Assembly (NCBI RefSeq): GCF_030815145.1
Contig: NZ_JAUSWJ010000001.1
Coordinates: 3,038,001 to 3,102,000 of the forward strand
Origin: Kaistia geumhonensis
Lineage (GTDB): Bacteria > Pseudomonadota > Alphaproteobacteria > Rhizobiales > Kaistiaceae
Reading direction: 5' to 3'
DNA length: 64,000 nt
Positions 52,968-61,202 of the stretch are shown in pieces (position 1 is the stretch's first letter; each line of letters opens with the position of its first letter). The notes below the pieces were generated by a model that saw nothing but the letters and a program-made list of their open reading frames with translations, searched no databases and was not told the origin of the DNA. Made by a program: the position numbers and the translations under genes.

Positions 52968-54317
52968 TCAGCCCGTCGCGACGTCGTAGAGCAGCTTCAG
53001 ATTGAGCACGATGATGATCGCCGCCGTCACGGCCGCGACCGCCGTCAGCCATCGCGGCGCCAGGAAGACGCCCATCTTGCGGCGCTCGGCCGTGAACATC
53101 ACCAGCGGCACGACCGCGAAGGGAAGCTGCAGGCTGAGGATGACCTGCGACAGGATCAGCAGCTTTCCCGTTCCCTCCGCGCCATAGGCGATCGTCACCG
53201 CCGCTGCCGGCACGATGGCGATGCCGCGCGTGATGAGCCGCCGCAGCCATGGCTGCAGGCGGATATTGATGAAGCCCTCCATGACGATCTGGCCGGCCAT
53301 GGTCGCCGTCACTGTCGAGTTGAGGCCGCAGCAGAGCAGCGCGACGGCGAAGAGCGTCGGGGCGAGCGCCGATCCGAGCAGCGGATGCAGCAGCGCATAG
53401 GCCTTGTCGAGCTCGACGACGTCGTATTCGCCGCGCGCATGGAAGGCGGAGGCGGCGAGGATCAGGATCGACGCGTTGATCGTCAGCGCGAACATGAGCG
53501 CGAGCGTCGAGTCGATCGTCGCATAGCGGATCGCGTCGCGCTTGCCGGCTTCGTCCGTCGCATAGGCTCGGGTCTGCACGATGCCGGAATGCAGATAGAG
53601 ATTATGCGGCATGACCGTCGCGCCGATGATGCCGAGCGCGAGATAGAGCATGTCCGGGTTGGTGACGAGCTCGGTGGTCGGGGCGAAACCGCGGATGACG
53701 CCGCCCCAGTCCGGGCTCGCCATCATGATCTGCACCAAGAATGAAGCGGCGATCACACCGAGCAGCGTGATGACCAGCGCCTCCACGAAGCGGAAGCCCT
53801 TCGCCTGCAGCCACAAGACGAGGAAGACGTCGAGCGAGGTGATGATGACGCCGATTTCGAGCGGAATGCCGAACAGCAGGTTCAGGCCGATCGCGGTGCC
53901 GATCACCTCTGCCAGGTCGGTGGCGCAGATGGCGATCTCGGCGAGGATCCACAGCACGAAGGCGACTGGGGCGGGATAGGCGTCGCGGCAGGCCTGGGCT
54001 AGATCGCGGCCGGTCGCGACGGCGAGCCGGGCCGCAAGCGCCTGCAGGATGATCGCCATGATGTTCGAGAGCAGCGCGACGAACAGCAGCGCATAGCCGA
54101 AGGACGAGCCGCCCGCGAGCGACGTCGCCCAGTTGCCGGGATCCATGTAGCCGACGGCGACGAGATAGCCCGGCCCGAGAAAGGCGGCTGCCTTGCGCCA
54201 GCCGGGTCCGGACGCCGCGACCGCGACCGAACCATGCACCTCCGACATCGAGGGGAGGCCGCGCGCTCGTCGCCAGCCCGTCGCCTCGCCCTGCTGCTCA
54301 CTGTCCAGCACGCGCAT
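52968..54317 (-). CDS. mntH: Nramp family divalent-metal transporter
   Basis: 449 residues from ATG 54317; an ATG at 54353 is disfavoured because it falls inside a regulatory palindrome. Eleven membrane helices are expected. The TM1 metal-binding DPGN motif is at about 59-62 ([15 protein letters not shown]), and the TM6 [10 protein letters not shown] is intact, the A/M-PH pair coordinating Mn2+. It is a proton-driven importer of Mn2+ and some Fe2+. It stands alone, convergent with the sugar importer. Confidence 0.93.
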   Translation of the reverse strand: MRVLDSEQQGEATGWRRARGLPSMSEVHGSVAVAASGPGWRKAAAFLGPGYLVAVGYMDPGNWATSLAGGSSFGYALLFVALLSNIMAIILQALAARLAVATGRDLAQACRDAYPAPVAFVLWILAEIAICATDLAEVIGTAIGLNLLFGIPLEIGVIITSLDVFLVLWLQAKGFRFVEALVITLLGVIAASFLVQIMMASPDWGGVIRGFAPTTELVTNPDMLYLALGIIGATVMPHNLYLHSGIVQTRAYATDEAGKRDAIRYATIDSTLALMFALTINASILILAASAFHARGEYDVVELDKAYALLHPLLGSALAPTLFAVALLCCGLNSTVTATMAGQIVMEGFINIRLQPWLRRLITRGIAIVPAAAVTIAYGAEGTGKLLILSQVILSLQLPFAVVPLVMFTAERRKMGVFLAPRWLTAVAAVTAAIIIVLNLKLLYDVATG

Positions 54318-54334
54318 GGTCCTATCCCAGATGA

Positions 54335-54355
54335 AAATGCGAACTATTCGCATTT
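54335..54355 (-). promoter_or_regulatory. perfect 21-base palindrome upstream of mntH
   Basis: AAATGCGAA, a CTA centre and TTCGCATTT form an exact 9-3-9 inverted repeat ending 18 bases before the chosen mntH ATG. The position and AT-rich arms suggest an operator for a manganese regulator (Mur/Fur family or MntR), but the sequence is not a textbook match to either that I can recall with certainty. Confidence 0.6.
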
Positions 54356-54526
54356 AGGAATGCGCGTCGATGAATGTCAACGCGAAAGGCACGGCCTTCC
54401 GTGCCTGCGCTTTGGCCAGGCGCGGATCGCAGGCGCCGCGGGCCTCTGGCGGCGATTGTTCTGATTCGTGCAACGCTCGGACCGTCGCTCCCAACGTAGC
54501 GTCGTGCCACCGGGCGCTTGCGAATC

Positions 54527-54546
54527 ACATAAGTGGTGGCTTATGT
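54527..54546 (+). promoter_or_regulatory. inverted repeat at the start of the ArsR-family gene
   Basis: ACATAAG at 54527-54533 and CTTATGT at 54540-54546 form a perfect 7-6-7 inverted repeat just upstream of the likely ATG at 54554. ArsR/SmtB repressors typically bind such sites and control their own operon, so this is a good candidate operator. Confidence 0.6.
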
Positions 54547-54553
54547 ATTGCGC

Positions 54554-54871
54554 ATGATGCTGCCCGATACGTTTCGCGCCCTCGCCGATCCGACCCGCCG
54601 CGCCGTCTTCGAGCGGCTCGCGACGGGCGAGATGAGCGTCAGCCAGCTCACGGCGCGTTTTGATGTCTCGCAGCCGGCCATCTCGCAGCATCTCGCGACG
54701 CTGAAGGCGGCGGGCCTGGTCACCGAGCGGCGCGAGGGCCGCTTCGCCTATTACCGGGCGGCGCCGGAAGGGCTGGCGCCACTCGCCGACTGGATCGACC
54801 GCTATCGCAGCTTCTGGCCGGAGCGGATCGATCGCCTCAAGGACATCCTGAAAGGACTGGACGATGAATGA
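54554..54871 (+). CDS. ArsR/SmtB family winged-helix regulator
   Basis: 105 residues from ATG 54554; a GTG at 54533 overlaps the inverted repeat and is less likely. The protein has the compact winged helix of ArsR: FRALADPTRRAVFERLATGE, then MSVSQLTARFDVSQPAISQHL (recognition helix) and LVTERREGRFAYYR (wing). No CxC metal-binding motif is visible in the alpha-3 position, so it probably does not sense arsenic by the classical site. It overlaps the SRPBCC gene by eight bases, a pairing common for a small-molecule-responsive regulator and its partner. Confidence 0.88.
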   Translation: MMLPDTFRALADPTRRAVFERLATGEMSVSQLTARFDVSQPAISQHLATLKAAGLVTERREGRFAYYRAAPEGLAPLADWIDRYRSFWPERIDRLKDILKGLDDE

Positions 54872-55373
54872 TCGTGAGCCGGCAAGGGAGACGAAGACCG
54901 TCGCACTCGTGCTCGAGACCGATCTCGATGCGCCGGCGGACCGGGTGTGGCGGGCGCTCACCGATGCATCCATCGTCTCGCAATGGCTGATGGCGGCGAC
55001 GCCGGGCCCGGACGGCGTCCTGCGCCTCGCCGATCCCGCGCTCGGCGACGGCATCACCGCGGAGATCGTCGAGAGCAACCGGCCGCATCGTCTCGTCTGG
55101 CGCTGGCGGCACGAGGAGGGTGGCACGCGCCTCGACAGCACGGTGCGCTTCGAGCTCACGCCGATCGACGAGCGCCGTAGCCGGCTTCGGCTTGTGCATG
55201 ACGGTTTCGTCGTCCCGGTCGAGCAGCCGGTCGATCGCGTCGTCACCATCGAGGAGGATGCCGTCGTGCTGCTGCCGCTCGCCACCCTTGTCGGGCGCCG
55301 CCGTATCCGCCGTCCCCGCCCGCAGGCGCGCCATCGCGGCGCCTGTCCGACCACCCTCCGCCTTGCCGCCTGA
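54864..55373 (+). CDS. SRPBCC (AHSA1/START-like) domain protein
   Basis: 169 residues. The helix-grip START-type fold is recognised by [31 protein letters not shown] at the start and by [20 protein letters not shown] later. This AHSA1-like group is very often encoded directly behind an ArsR regulator, as here, and probably binds a hydrophobic ligand. The C-terminal tail after about residue 145 is Arg-rich and not conserved. The ATG at 54864 overlaps the regulator stop, so the two are translated together. Confidence 0.85.
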   Translation: MNDREPARETKTVALVLETDLDAPADRVWRALTDASIVSQWLMAATPGPDGVLRLADPALGDGITAEIVESNRPHRLVWRWRHEEGGTRLDSTVRFELTPIDERRSRLRLVHDGFVVPVEQPVDRVVTIEEDAVVLLPLATLVGRRRIRRPRPQARHRGACPTTLRLAA

Positions 55374-55383
55374 GGAGAGCGCC

Positions 55384-55986
55384 ATGACCAGTTTCGTCCC
55401 GATGGTCGTCGAACAGTCGAGCCGCGGCGACCGCGCCTTCGATATCTATTCGCGGCTCCTGCGCGAGCGGATCGTCTTTCTCAACGGGCCGATCGACGAC
55501 ACGGTGTCGGCGCTCGTCTCGGCGCAGCTGCTGTTCCTCGAATCCGAGAGCCCGAGCCGCGAGATCGCGCTCTACATCAACTCGCCCGGCGGCTCGGTCA
55601 CCAGCGCTTTCGCGATCTACGACACGATGCAGTTCATCGGCAGTCCGGTCTCGACGGTCTGCATGGGCACGGCCTGCTCGGCCGGTTCCTTCCTGCTGAT
55701 GGCCGGGACGCCCGGCCGCCGCATCGCGCTGCCGAATTCCTCGATCATGGTGCATCAGCCGTCCGGCGGCTTCCAGGGCGTGGTCTCGGACATCGAGCGG
55801 CATGCCGCAAACATCACCCGCACCAAGCGGCGGCTGAATGCCCTCTATGCCAGGCATTGCGGACGCACGCTCGAGGAGGTCGAGCGCGCCCTCGACCGCG
55901 ACACCTTCCTCGATGCCGAGGAAGCGAAGGCTTTCGGCCTCGTCGATCACGTCTACGAGACGCGGGCGGAAAGTCTGGCAGCCTGA
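55384..55986 (+). CDS. clpP: ClpP-family protease subunit
   Basis: 200 residues from ATG 55384. The catalytic triad is visible as S99 ([11 protein letters not shown]), H124 (MVHQPSGG) and D173 ([13 protein letters not shown]). The N-terminal [19 protein letters not shown] and [17 protein letters not shown] are those of ClpP itself, not of a Clp-R-type inactive subunit. No clpX, clpA or tig gene is adjacent, so this is likely a second ClpP (ClpP2) rather than the housekeeping copy. It begins ten bases after the SRPBCC gene, so it may be in the ArsR-controlled operon. Confidence 0.9.
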   Translation: MTSFVPMVVEQSSRGDRAFDIYSRLLRERIVFLNGPIDDTVSALVSAQLLFLESESPSREIALYINSPGGSVTSAFAIYDTMQFIGSPVSTVCMGTACSAGSFLLMAGTPGRRIALPNSSIMVHQPSGGFQGVVSDIERHAANITRTKRRLNALYARHCGRTLEEVERALDRDTFLDAEEAKAFGLVDHVYETRAESLAA

Positions 55987-56045
55987 CGACCGGCGCACTA
56001 TCCTCCGTCGCGACTGCCCATCCCGTCATCGCGAAGGAGCCCGCC

Positions 56046-56987
56046 ATGGAAACCCGCCGCCTCGGGTCGTCAGACCTGTTCGTCTCCGTCCTCGGCCTCG
56101 GCTGCAACAATTTCGGCGGCCGCATCGACGCGGCAGAGTCGCGCCGCGTAATCGACGCCGCCCTCGACCATGGCGTCACCTTCCTCGATACCGCCGACAT
56201 CTATGCCGACACGCGCTCGGAAACGATCATCGGCGAGGTCCTGGAAGGGCGATACGACAAGGTCGTGCTGGCGACGAAGTTCGGCAAGCCGATCGCCGGC
56301 AGTGCGGAGCCGCGGCGCGGTTCGCGCGGCTATATCCTGAAGGCGGCCGATGCGTCGCTGAAGCGGCTGCGCACGGAACGCATCGATCTCTATCAGATGC
56401 ACGAGCCGGATCCGGAGACGCCGATCGAGGAGACGATCGGCGCGCTGGAGGAACTGGTCGCGGCGGGCAAGATCCGCTTCTACGGCGCCTCGAACTTCAC
56501 TGCCGAGGGCCTGCGCGCCGCGAAGGCTGCGGCCAAGGCCGCGGGCGCGACAGGCTTCGTCTCCAGCCAGGACGAATACAGCCTCGTCGCGCGCGGCATC
56601 GAAGCGGAGCTTCTCCCCGAGATCGAGGCCGAAGGCCTGTCGCTCATCCCTTACTTCCCTCTGGCCGCCGGGCTGCTCACCGGCAAGTATCGCCGCGAGG
56701 ATCGCCCGGAGGGCACCCGCTTCGCAGCCTGGACGGGTCTCGGCGACCGCTATCTCACGCAGCGAAACCGCGAGCTCGCGGCCGCGATCGAGGATTTCGC
56801 GTCCGTCAACGGCCGCTCGCTGCTCGACATCGCCTTTCTCTGGCTGCTGGCGCGACCCTCCGTCGCCTCGGTCATCGCCGGCGCGACGCGGCCCGAGCAG
56901 ATCGCCGCCAACGCCGCCGCGGCGAGCGCCGCGTCCCTCACGCGCGCGGAACTCGAGACGATCGAGGATCTGGCGGAGGTCGCCTGA
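56046..56987 (+). CDS. aldo/keto reductase
   Basis: 313 residues from ATG 56046. The family tetrad is recognised: D48 and Y53 in FLDTADIYAD, K78 in VLATKFG and H119 in LYQMHEPDP. The NADP-binding C-terminal region includes VASVIAGATRPEQIAANAAA. It is of the AKR11/12-like group that reduces small aldehydes and sugars; the substrate is unknown. It follows ClpP by 59 bases on the same strand, and its stop is three bases from the convergent gene at 56991. Confidence 0.9.
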   Translation: METRRLGSSDLFVSVLGLGCNNFGGRIDAAESRRVIDAALDHGVTFLDTADIYADTRSETIIGEVLEGRYDKVVLATKFGKPIAGSAEPRRGSRGYILKAADASLKRLRTERIDLYQMHEPDPETPIEETIGALEELVAAGKIRFYGASNFTAEGLRAAKAAAKAAGATGFVSSQDEYSLVARGIEAELLPEIEAEGLSLIPYFPLAAGLLTGKYRREDRPEGTRFAAWTGLGDRYLTQRNRELAAAIEDFASVNGRSLLDIAFLWLLARPSVASVIAGATRPEQIAANAAAASAASLTRAELETIEDLAEVA

Positions 56988-56990
56988 CGG

Positions 56991-57416
56991 CTACAACTCG
57001 ATTTCCGGTGCCGTGGGACAGGTCGAAGGCTTCGTGCGGTCCCAGCCGCGCGAGGTCCAGTCCTTCTGCGGCACCGGCGGACCGTCCCTGTCCTCGGGCG
57101 CGGTGAAGGTGAAGCAGTTGGCGCCGTCGCGCTCGACGAAGAAGCAGGCGCCCTCGGCTCCCTCGTAGAAGGTGCAGAACCGCCCGTCTTCCACCGTCCA
57201 CTCGCCGCTGTCGGCGCCGGTCTGGCCGTGATAGCGGATCGAGCCGTCCTCGTTGTAGGTCTCGCTGAAGAACTCGCCGTCGCGATAGATTCCGTCGAGC
57301 GTCATGCCGCGGAAGGTCGGGGCGATTTCGGCCTCGCCGAGCTTCTCGCCGGCCAATGCGGCAGGGGAAGCGGCGAGCAAGGCGACCAGCGCGAGGATCC
57401 GGAACGGGCGATGCAA
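56991..57416 (-). CDS. hypothetical secreted protein
   Basis: 141 residues from the TTG at 57416, which has an excellent GGGAGG five bases upstream; no ATG fits. A signal peptide of about 22 residues ends AALA. The mature part is beta-rich and contains MTLDGIYRDGEFFSETYNED, then YHGQTGADSGEWTVEDGRFC and GACFFVERDGANCFTFTAPED. Three or four cysteines could form disulfides. The pattern recalls small periplasmic DUF995-like proteins but I cannot assign it. Isolated between convergent and divergent neighbours. Confidence 0.65.
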   Translation of the reverse strand: MHRPFRILALVALLAASPAALAGEKLGEAEIAPTFRGMTLDGIYRDGEFFSETYNEDGSIRYHGQTGADSGEWTVEDGRFCTFYEGAEGACFFVERDGANCFTFTAPEDRDGPPVPQKDWTSRGWDRTKPSTCPTAPEIEL

Positions 57417-57764
57417 GGAAACCTCCCAGCGGCGAACCTTCGGCTCGCTGTTGACTCCGGCGCCGATTTGGCGTCACAAGCAGCGCAATCTCAATCGGGC
57501 TTGCCGATGGCCGCGCCTCTTCGTGCCAGTGCGATCCTAACGGGCCGGGTGGCTGCCGTCACCGGGGCGCGCCCGCACGCGCCCGCGCGCCCGAAAACCG
57601 TCACCACCACCCCGAAAACCGCGACGACCGGCTGATCGTCCCTCCCGTGCCCCATCGTCTCTCCCTTGGGGTCCGAGGGGGAGATGAGCCGGCCGACGAC
57701 TTCCCGCAGCGGGAAGCGTCCGGCGGCGCGGGAGAGCGACGCGAACGAAGGAATGAGGATCACC
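57417..57764. other. 348-base region upstream of asd
   Basis: No strong gene. On the minus strand a small open frame, 57491-57655, starts ATG with AGGGAGAG upstream and encodes 54 residues with one hydrophobic stretch (PVVAVFGVVVTVFG); it is possible but unproven. A TTGACT near 57450 lacks a convincing -10. The last 100 bases precede the asd ribosome-binding site GAGGA. Confidence 0.4.
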
Positions 57765-58799
57765 ATGGGTTACAAGGTCGCCATCGTCGGTGCCACGGGC
57801 AATGTGGGCCGCGAGATGCTGAACATTCTGGACGAGCGGGGCTTTCCGGCCGACGAGGTCGTGGCGCTCGCCTCGCGCCGCAGCCAGGGCACCGAGGTCT
57901 CGTTCGGCGATCGGACGCTCAAGGTCAAGCCGCTCGACCAGTACGATTTCTCCGATACCGATATCTGCCTGATGTCGGCGGGCGGCACGGTGTCGAAGGA
58001 ATGGTCGCCGAAGATCGGGGCCGCCGGCTGCGTCGTGATCGACAACTCCTCGGCCTGGCGCTACGACGCCGAGGTGCCGCTGATCGTGCCGGAAGTGAAC
58101 GCTGACGCGATCAAGGGCTTCACCAAGAAGAACATCATCGCCAACCCGAACTGCTCGACGGCGCAGCTCGTGGTGGCGCTGAAGCCGCTGCACGACGTCG
58201 CGACGATCAAGCGCGTCGTGGTCTCGACCTATCAGTCGGTCTCCGGTGCCGGCAAGGAAGCCATGGACGAACTCTTCACGCAGACCCGCGCGGTCTTCGT
58301 GAACGATCCGATCGTCATGGAGAAGTTCACCAAGCGCATCGCCTTCAACCTCATTCCTCACATCGACGTCTTCATGGAGGACGGCTACACGAAGGAAGAA
58401 TGGAAGGTGATGGCCGAGACCAAGAAGATCCTCGACCCGAAGATCAAGCTGACCTGCACCGCCGTGCGCGTGCCGGTGTTCATCTCGCATTCGGAATCGG
58501 TCAACATCGAGTTCGAGAAGCCGATCACCGCGGACGAGGCGCGCGACATCCTGCGCGAGGCGCCGGGCTGCCTGGTCATCGATAATCCGGAAGAGAACCA
58601 GTACATCACGCCCTATGAGGCGACCGGCGAGGACGCGACCTACATCTCCCGCATCCGCGAGGACGCTACGGTCGAGAACGGCCTCAATCTCTGGGTCGTC
58701 TCGGACAATCTGCGCAAGGGCGCGGCGCTGAACGCCGTCCAGATCGCCGAGGTGCTGGTCAACCGCAAGCTGATCCAGCCGCGCAAGCAGGCCGCCTGA
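57765..58799 (+). CDS. asd: aspartate-semialdehyde dehydrogenase
   Basis: 344 residues from ATG 57765 (GAGGATCACC upstream), giving the family N terminus GYKVAIVGATGNVGREML with the NADP loop at 9-15. It reduces aspartyl phosphate to aspartate semialdehyde for lysine, threonine, methionine and diaminopimelate. The catalytic nucleophile is C130 in IIANPNCSTAQL, and the general base His is in VPVFISHSESVN. Two further in-frame ATGs upstream (57666 and others) are not needed. It complements lysA elsewhere in the window. A dispersed palindromic repeat lies 48 bases after the stop. Confidence 0.95.
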   Translation: MGYKVAIVGATGNVGREMLNILDERGFPADEVVALASRRSQGTEVSFGDRTLKVKPLDQYDFSDTDICLMSAGGTVSKEWSPKIGAAGCVVIDNSSAWRYDAEVPLIVPEVNADAIKGFTKKNIIANPNCSTAQLVVALKPLHDVATIKRVVVSTYQSVSGAGKEAMDELFTQTRAVFVNDPIVMEKFTKRIAFNLIPHIDVFMEDGYTKEEWKVMAETKKILDPKIKLTCTAVRVPVFISHSESVNIEFEKPITADEARDILREAPGCLVIDNPEENQYITPYEATGEDATYISRIREDATVENGLNLWVVSDNLRKGAALNAVQIAEVLVNRKLIQPRKQAA

Positions 58800-58846
58800 G
58801 GATCGGGCGGTAACACCTCGGGCGGTAAAGCCTGAGAACCACGCAG

Positions 58847-58880
58847 CGTCATGCCCGGGCCTGTCCCGGGCATCTACGTT
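58847..58880. repeat. REP-like palindromic repeat unit, possible asd terminator
   Basis: ATGCCCGGG at 58851-58859 pairs with CCCGGGCAT at 58865-58873 around a five-base loop, flanked by CGTC and CTACGT. The unit CGTCATGCCCGGGC..GTCCCGGGCAT is recognisable as a dispersed element found in many copies in Hyphomicrobiales genomes. Only one copy is in this window. It lies 50 bases after asd and could act as its terminator. Confidence 0.65.
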
Positions 58881-58962
58881 TCTGGCGGTGAGGCGTGTCG
58901 CCGGGGCAGGTCGCGGATGGCCGCAGCGCATGCGGCCATGACGGAGGCCCGGCAGCCGGCGC

Positions 58963-59622
58963 CTAGCCCTTCGCGACCTCGAAGCGGCCGGTCGCCTGGT
59001 CGAGAATGTGCAGTTCGCCCGTCGAGATGTCGAACCAGGCGCCGTGCAGCTCGATCTCGCCGATCTCCTCGAGATTGCGGATCGAGGGGAAGGTGCGGAG
59101 GTTCTCGATGCCCTGCCGGATCGAGGCGAACTCGAGCGCCCGCTGCCGACCGGCGGCATCCTCCGGGCTCTCGCAGACGAGCTGTTCGGCCGGGGCGACC
59201 AGACTGATCCACTTGCCGATGAAAGCGCTCGGCTCCTCGGGCGCATTCGGTCCCGCATCGCGCGAGGCGATATAGGCCTGCACGCCGCCGCAGCGGCCAT
59301 GGCCCATCACCAGGATGTAGCGGACCTTGAGGCCCATCACGCCGAACTCGATCGCCGCCGAGGTGCCGTGATATTCGCCATCGGGATCGTAGGGCGGCAC
59401 GAGATTGGCGACGTTGCGGATGACGAAGAGTTCGCCCGGCGCGGCGTCGAAGATCGTTTCCGGCGCGGCGCGACTGTCGCAGCAGCCGATGATCATGGTG
59501 CGCGGACGCTGGCCCGTCTCGGCGAGGATGCGATAGCGCGCGCTTTCCTGTGGCAGTCGCTGGTCGCGGAAGGCGGTATAGCCCCGCAGGAGGCGGCTGG
59601 GGAACGCGGGCGTCTCAGTCAT
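58963..59622 (-). CDS. beta-class carbonic anhydrase
   Basis: 219 residues from ATG 59622. It interconverts CO2 and bicarbonate, which would supply pyruvate carboxylase. Zinc ligands are C47 (in IIGCCDSR, with D49-R51 as the catalytic dyad), H108 and C111 (in VMGHGRCGGV). The order and spacing are those of beta-carbonic anhydrases. The last 40 residues carry FDISTGELHILD, typical of the proteobacterial CynT/Can type. A 205-base divergent region precedes it. Confidence 0.94.
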   Translation of the reverse strand: MTETPAFPSRLLRGYTAFRDQRLPQESARYRILAETGQRPRTMIIGCCDSRAAPETIFDAAPGELFVIRNVANLVPPYDPDGEYHGTSAAIEFGVMGLKVRYILVMGHGRCGGVQAYIASRDAGPNAPEEPSAFIGKWISLVAPAEQLVCESPEDAAGRQRALEFASIRQGIENLRTFPSIRNLEEIGEIELHGAWFDISTGELHILDQATGRFEVAKG

Positions 59623-59827
59623 CGTCGACCTCGCTGGTGAATATCGCATCATGCAGTGCAGCAAAACGAGGGCCAAATGCAAGCCGGCTCGATGACGCCC
59701 CCGTCGATCGCCTGCGACATTCCTGCCACCGGGAACCGTCATTTCGCCGATGCTGCGATGCGGGCACGCCCGTCGGAGGGCGGCCATGCTATGGCGTTGG
59801 CAAGAGGCACGACATCGGGGGATATCG

Positions 59828-60631
59828 ATGCACGACTTAGGTTTCAGGCCGCTGGCGCTTCTGGCCGGACTCGCAGCCGGTATCTCGACCATTTCTGCCC
59901 AGGCGGCCGACGTGACACCGCCTGAGCCGGTGGTTGCGGCTCCGGTCGCCAAGCAGGACTGGCGCTTCCAGGCGACGATCTATGGCTGGCTTTCCGGCGT
60001 CTCCGGCGATGTGGGCGTGCGGGGCATCGGACCGGTCGACATTCACGTCTCGCCGGGGCAGGCCTTGAGCGATCTCGACGGCGCGCTGATGGGCTCGTTC
60101 GGCGGCTTCAGCGATCAGTTCATGTTCCTGACCGATTTCATGCTCACCCAGGTGAGCAGCAATGGCCAGATTCGCGACAGCGCCTTCAGCTACGACTATT
60201 CGCAGACGCAGATCACGGTGCAGGGCCTCGTCGGCTACATGCTGCCGCTCGGCATGCCGCAGCTGCAGCTCGCCCCGACCGTCGGCTTCCGCTACCAGAA
60301 TCTTTCCGCCGATCTCGGCGTCAGCCCGGCCTTCCTGCCCGTCACCTTCAGCGACGCGGGAACGGTGCAGTGGATCGATCCCACGATCGGCCTCTACGGC
60401 CACTACGATTTCAACGATCGCTGGTTCGTGACGGCGCTCGGCGATGTCGGCGGCTTCGGGGTCGGCTCGAACTTCACCTGGCAGGCCTTCGGCGCCGTCG
60501 GCTATAACTGGTCGAAGACTATCTCGACCTCGATCGGCTATCGCGCCATCTACGAAGACTACGAGAGCGGCGGCTTCGTCTACGACACGACGCAGCAGGG
60601 CGCCTTCGTCGGCCTCGGCATCCACTGGTAG
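59828..60631 (+). CDS. outer-membrane beta-barrel protein
   Basis: 267 residues from ATG 59828, with GGGGGA upstream. A signal peptide of about 27 residues ends SAQAA. The rest alternates short amphipathic strands ending in aromatic residues, such as DWRFQATIYGWLSGV, AFSYDYSQTQITVQGLVGYM, WIDPTIGLYGHYDF and SIGYRAIYEDY, with a final GLGIHW whose aromatic end residue is the usual barrel signal. I expect 8 to 12 strands. Similar alphaproteobacterial proteins have no assigned role. Convergent with the OsmC gene. Confidence 0.78.
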   Translation: MHDLGFRPLALLAGLAAGISTISAQAADVTPPEPVVAAPVAKQDWRFQATIYGWLSGVSGDVGVRGIGPVDIHVSPGQALSDLDGALMGSFGGFSDQFMFLTDFMLTQVSSNGQIRDSAFSYDYSQTQITVQGLVGYMLPLGMPQLQLAPTVGFRYQNLSADLGVSPAFLPVTFSDAGTVQWIDPTIGLYGHYDFNDRWFVTALGDVGGFGVGSNFTWQAFGAVGYNWSKTISTSIGYRAIYEDYESGGFVYDTTQQGAFVGLGIHW

Positions 60632-60643
60632 GCTCGAGGCCGC

Positions 60644-61141
60644 TCAGCCCTCGCCGGGCGAGATGCTCGGCGGGTCGCTCGCCGGAAAGCTCTCCTCCAG
60701 CGCCTCGTCGAGTCGCTCGTCCAGCTCAGCGGGCGTCTCGCCATGAGCGGGACCGGTGACGATCTCGGTGACGATGTCGGCGCCCTGCTTCAGGGTCAGC
60801 GTCACCGGCGTCTTCTCGGCGATCTCGGCAAGTCGCTTGCGCTGATCGTCCGAAAGCTCCGCCTCGAAGCCGAGCTGGCGGGTGATGCGCGAGCGGCCAT
60901 CGATGCGGGCATGGGTGAGCTCGGCACGGATCTCGCCGAGATGCCATCCCTTGCGCTCGGCATACATGCGCAGCGTGATGACCGTGCAGGCCGCGAGGGC
61001 ACCGAGCAGCAGGTCATAGGGGGCCGGCCCATGGCCGAGGCCTCCGCGCGCCGGCGGCTCGTCGGCGGCAAGCCGGTGCGGCCCGGCCTCGATCGAGACA
61101 GCGTAGTTGGTGGTCTCGAGGACCGCCTTGACCGTCGCCAT
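60644..61141 (-). CDS. OsmC family protein with one conserved Cys
   Basis: 165 residues. The OsmC/Ohr fold is clear: GGLGHGPAPYDLLLGALAACTVITLRMYAE carries the first active cysteine, C52. The second conserved cysteine, normally in a IAxRCPV block, is replaced by T111 in LAEIAEKTPVTLTL. Classical OsmC uses both cysteines to reduce organic hydroperoxides, so catalysis may be altered or rely on another thiol. A C-terminal extension (about 30 residues) is Glu-rich. Convergent with the barrel gene and followed upstream by the autotransporter. Confidence 0.85.
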   Translation of the reverse strand: MATVKAVLETTNYAVSIEAGPHRLAADEPPARGGLGHGPAPYDLLLGALAACTVITLRMYAERKGWHLGEIRAELTHARIDGRSRITRQLGFEAELSDDQRKRLAEIAEKTPVTLTLKQGADIVTEIVTGPAHGETPAELDERLDEALEESFPASDPPSISPGEG

Positions 61142-61202
61142 GCCGCTCTCCTTTTCTGCCGTGGCATCCGACCATAGACCAGCGGCGCGGCGAGGGCGAC
61201 AG

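Noticed and set aside
57440-57480. A TTGACT -35-like box upstream of asd
   Set aside because: No acceptable -10 hexamer at 16-19 bases, so not reported as a promoter.
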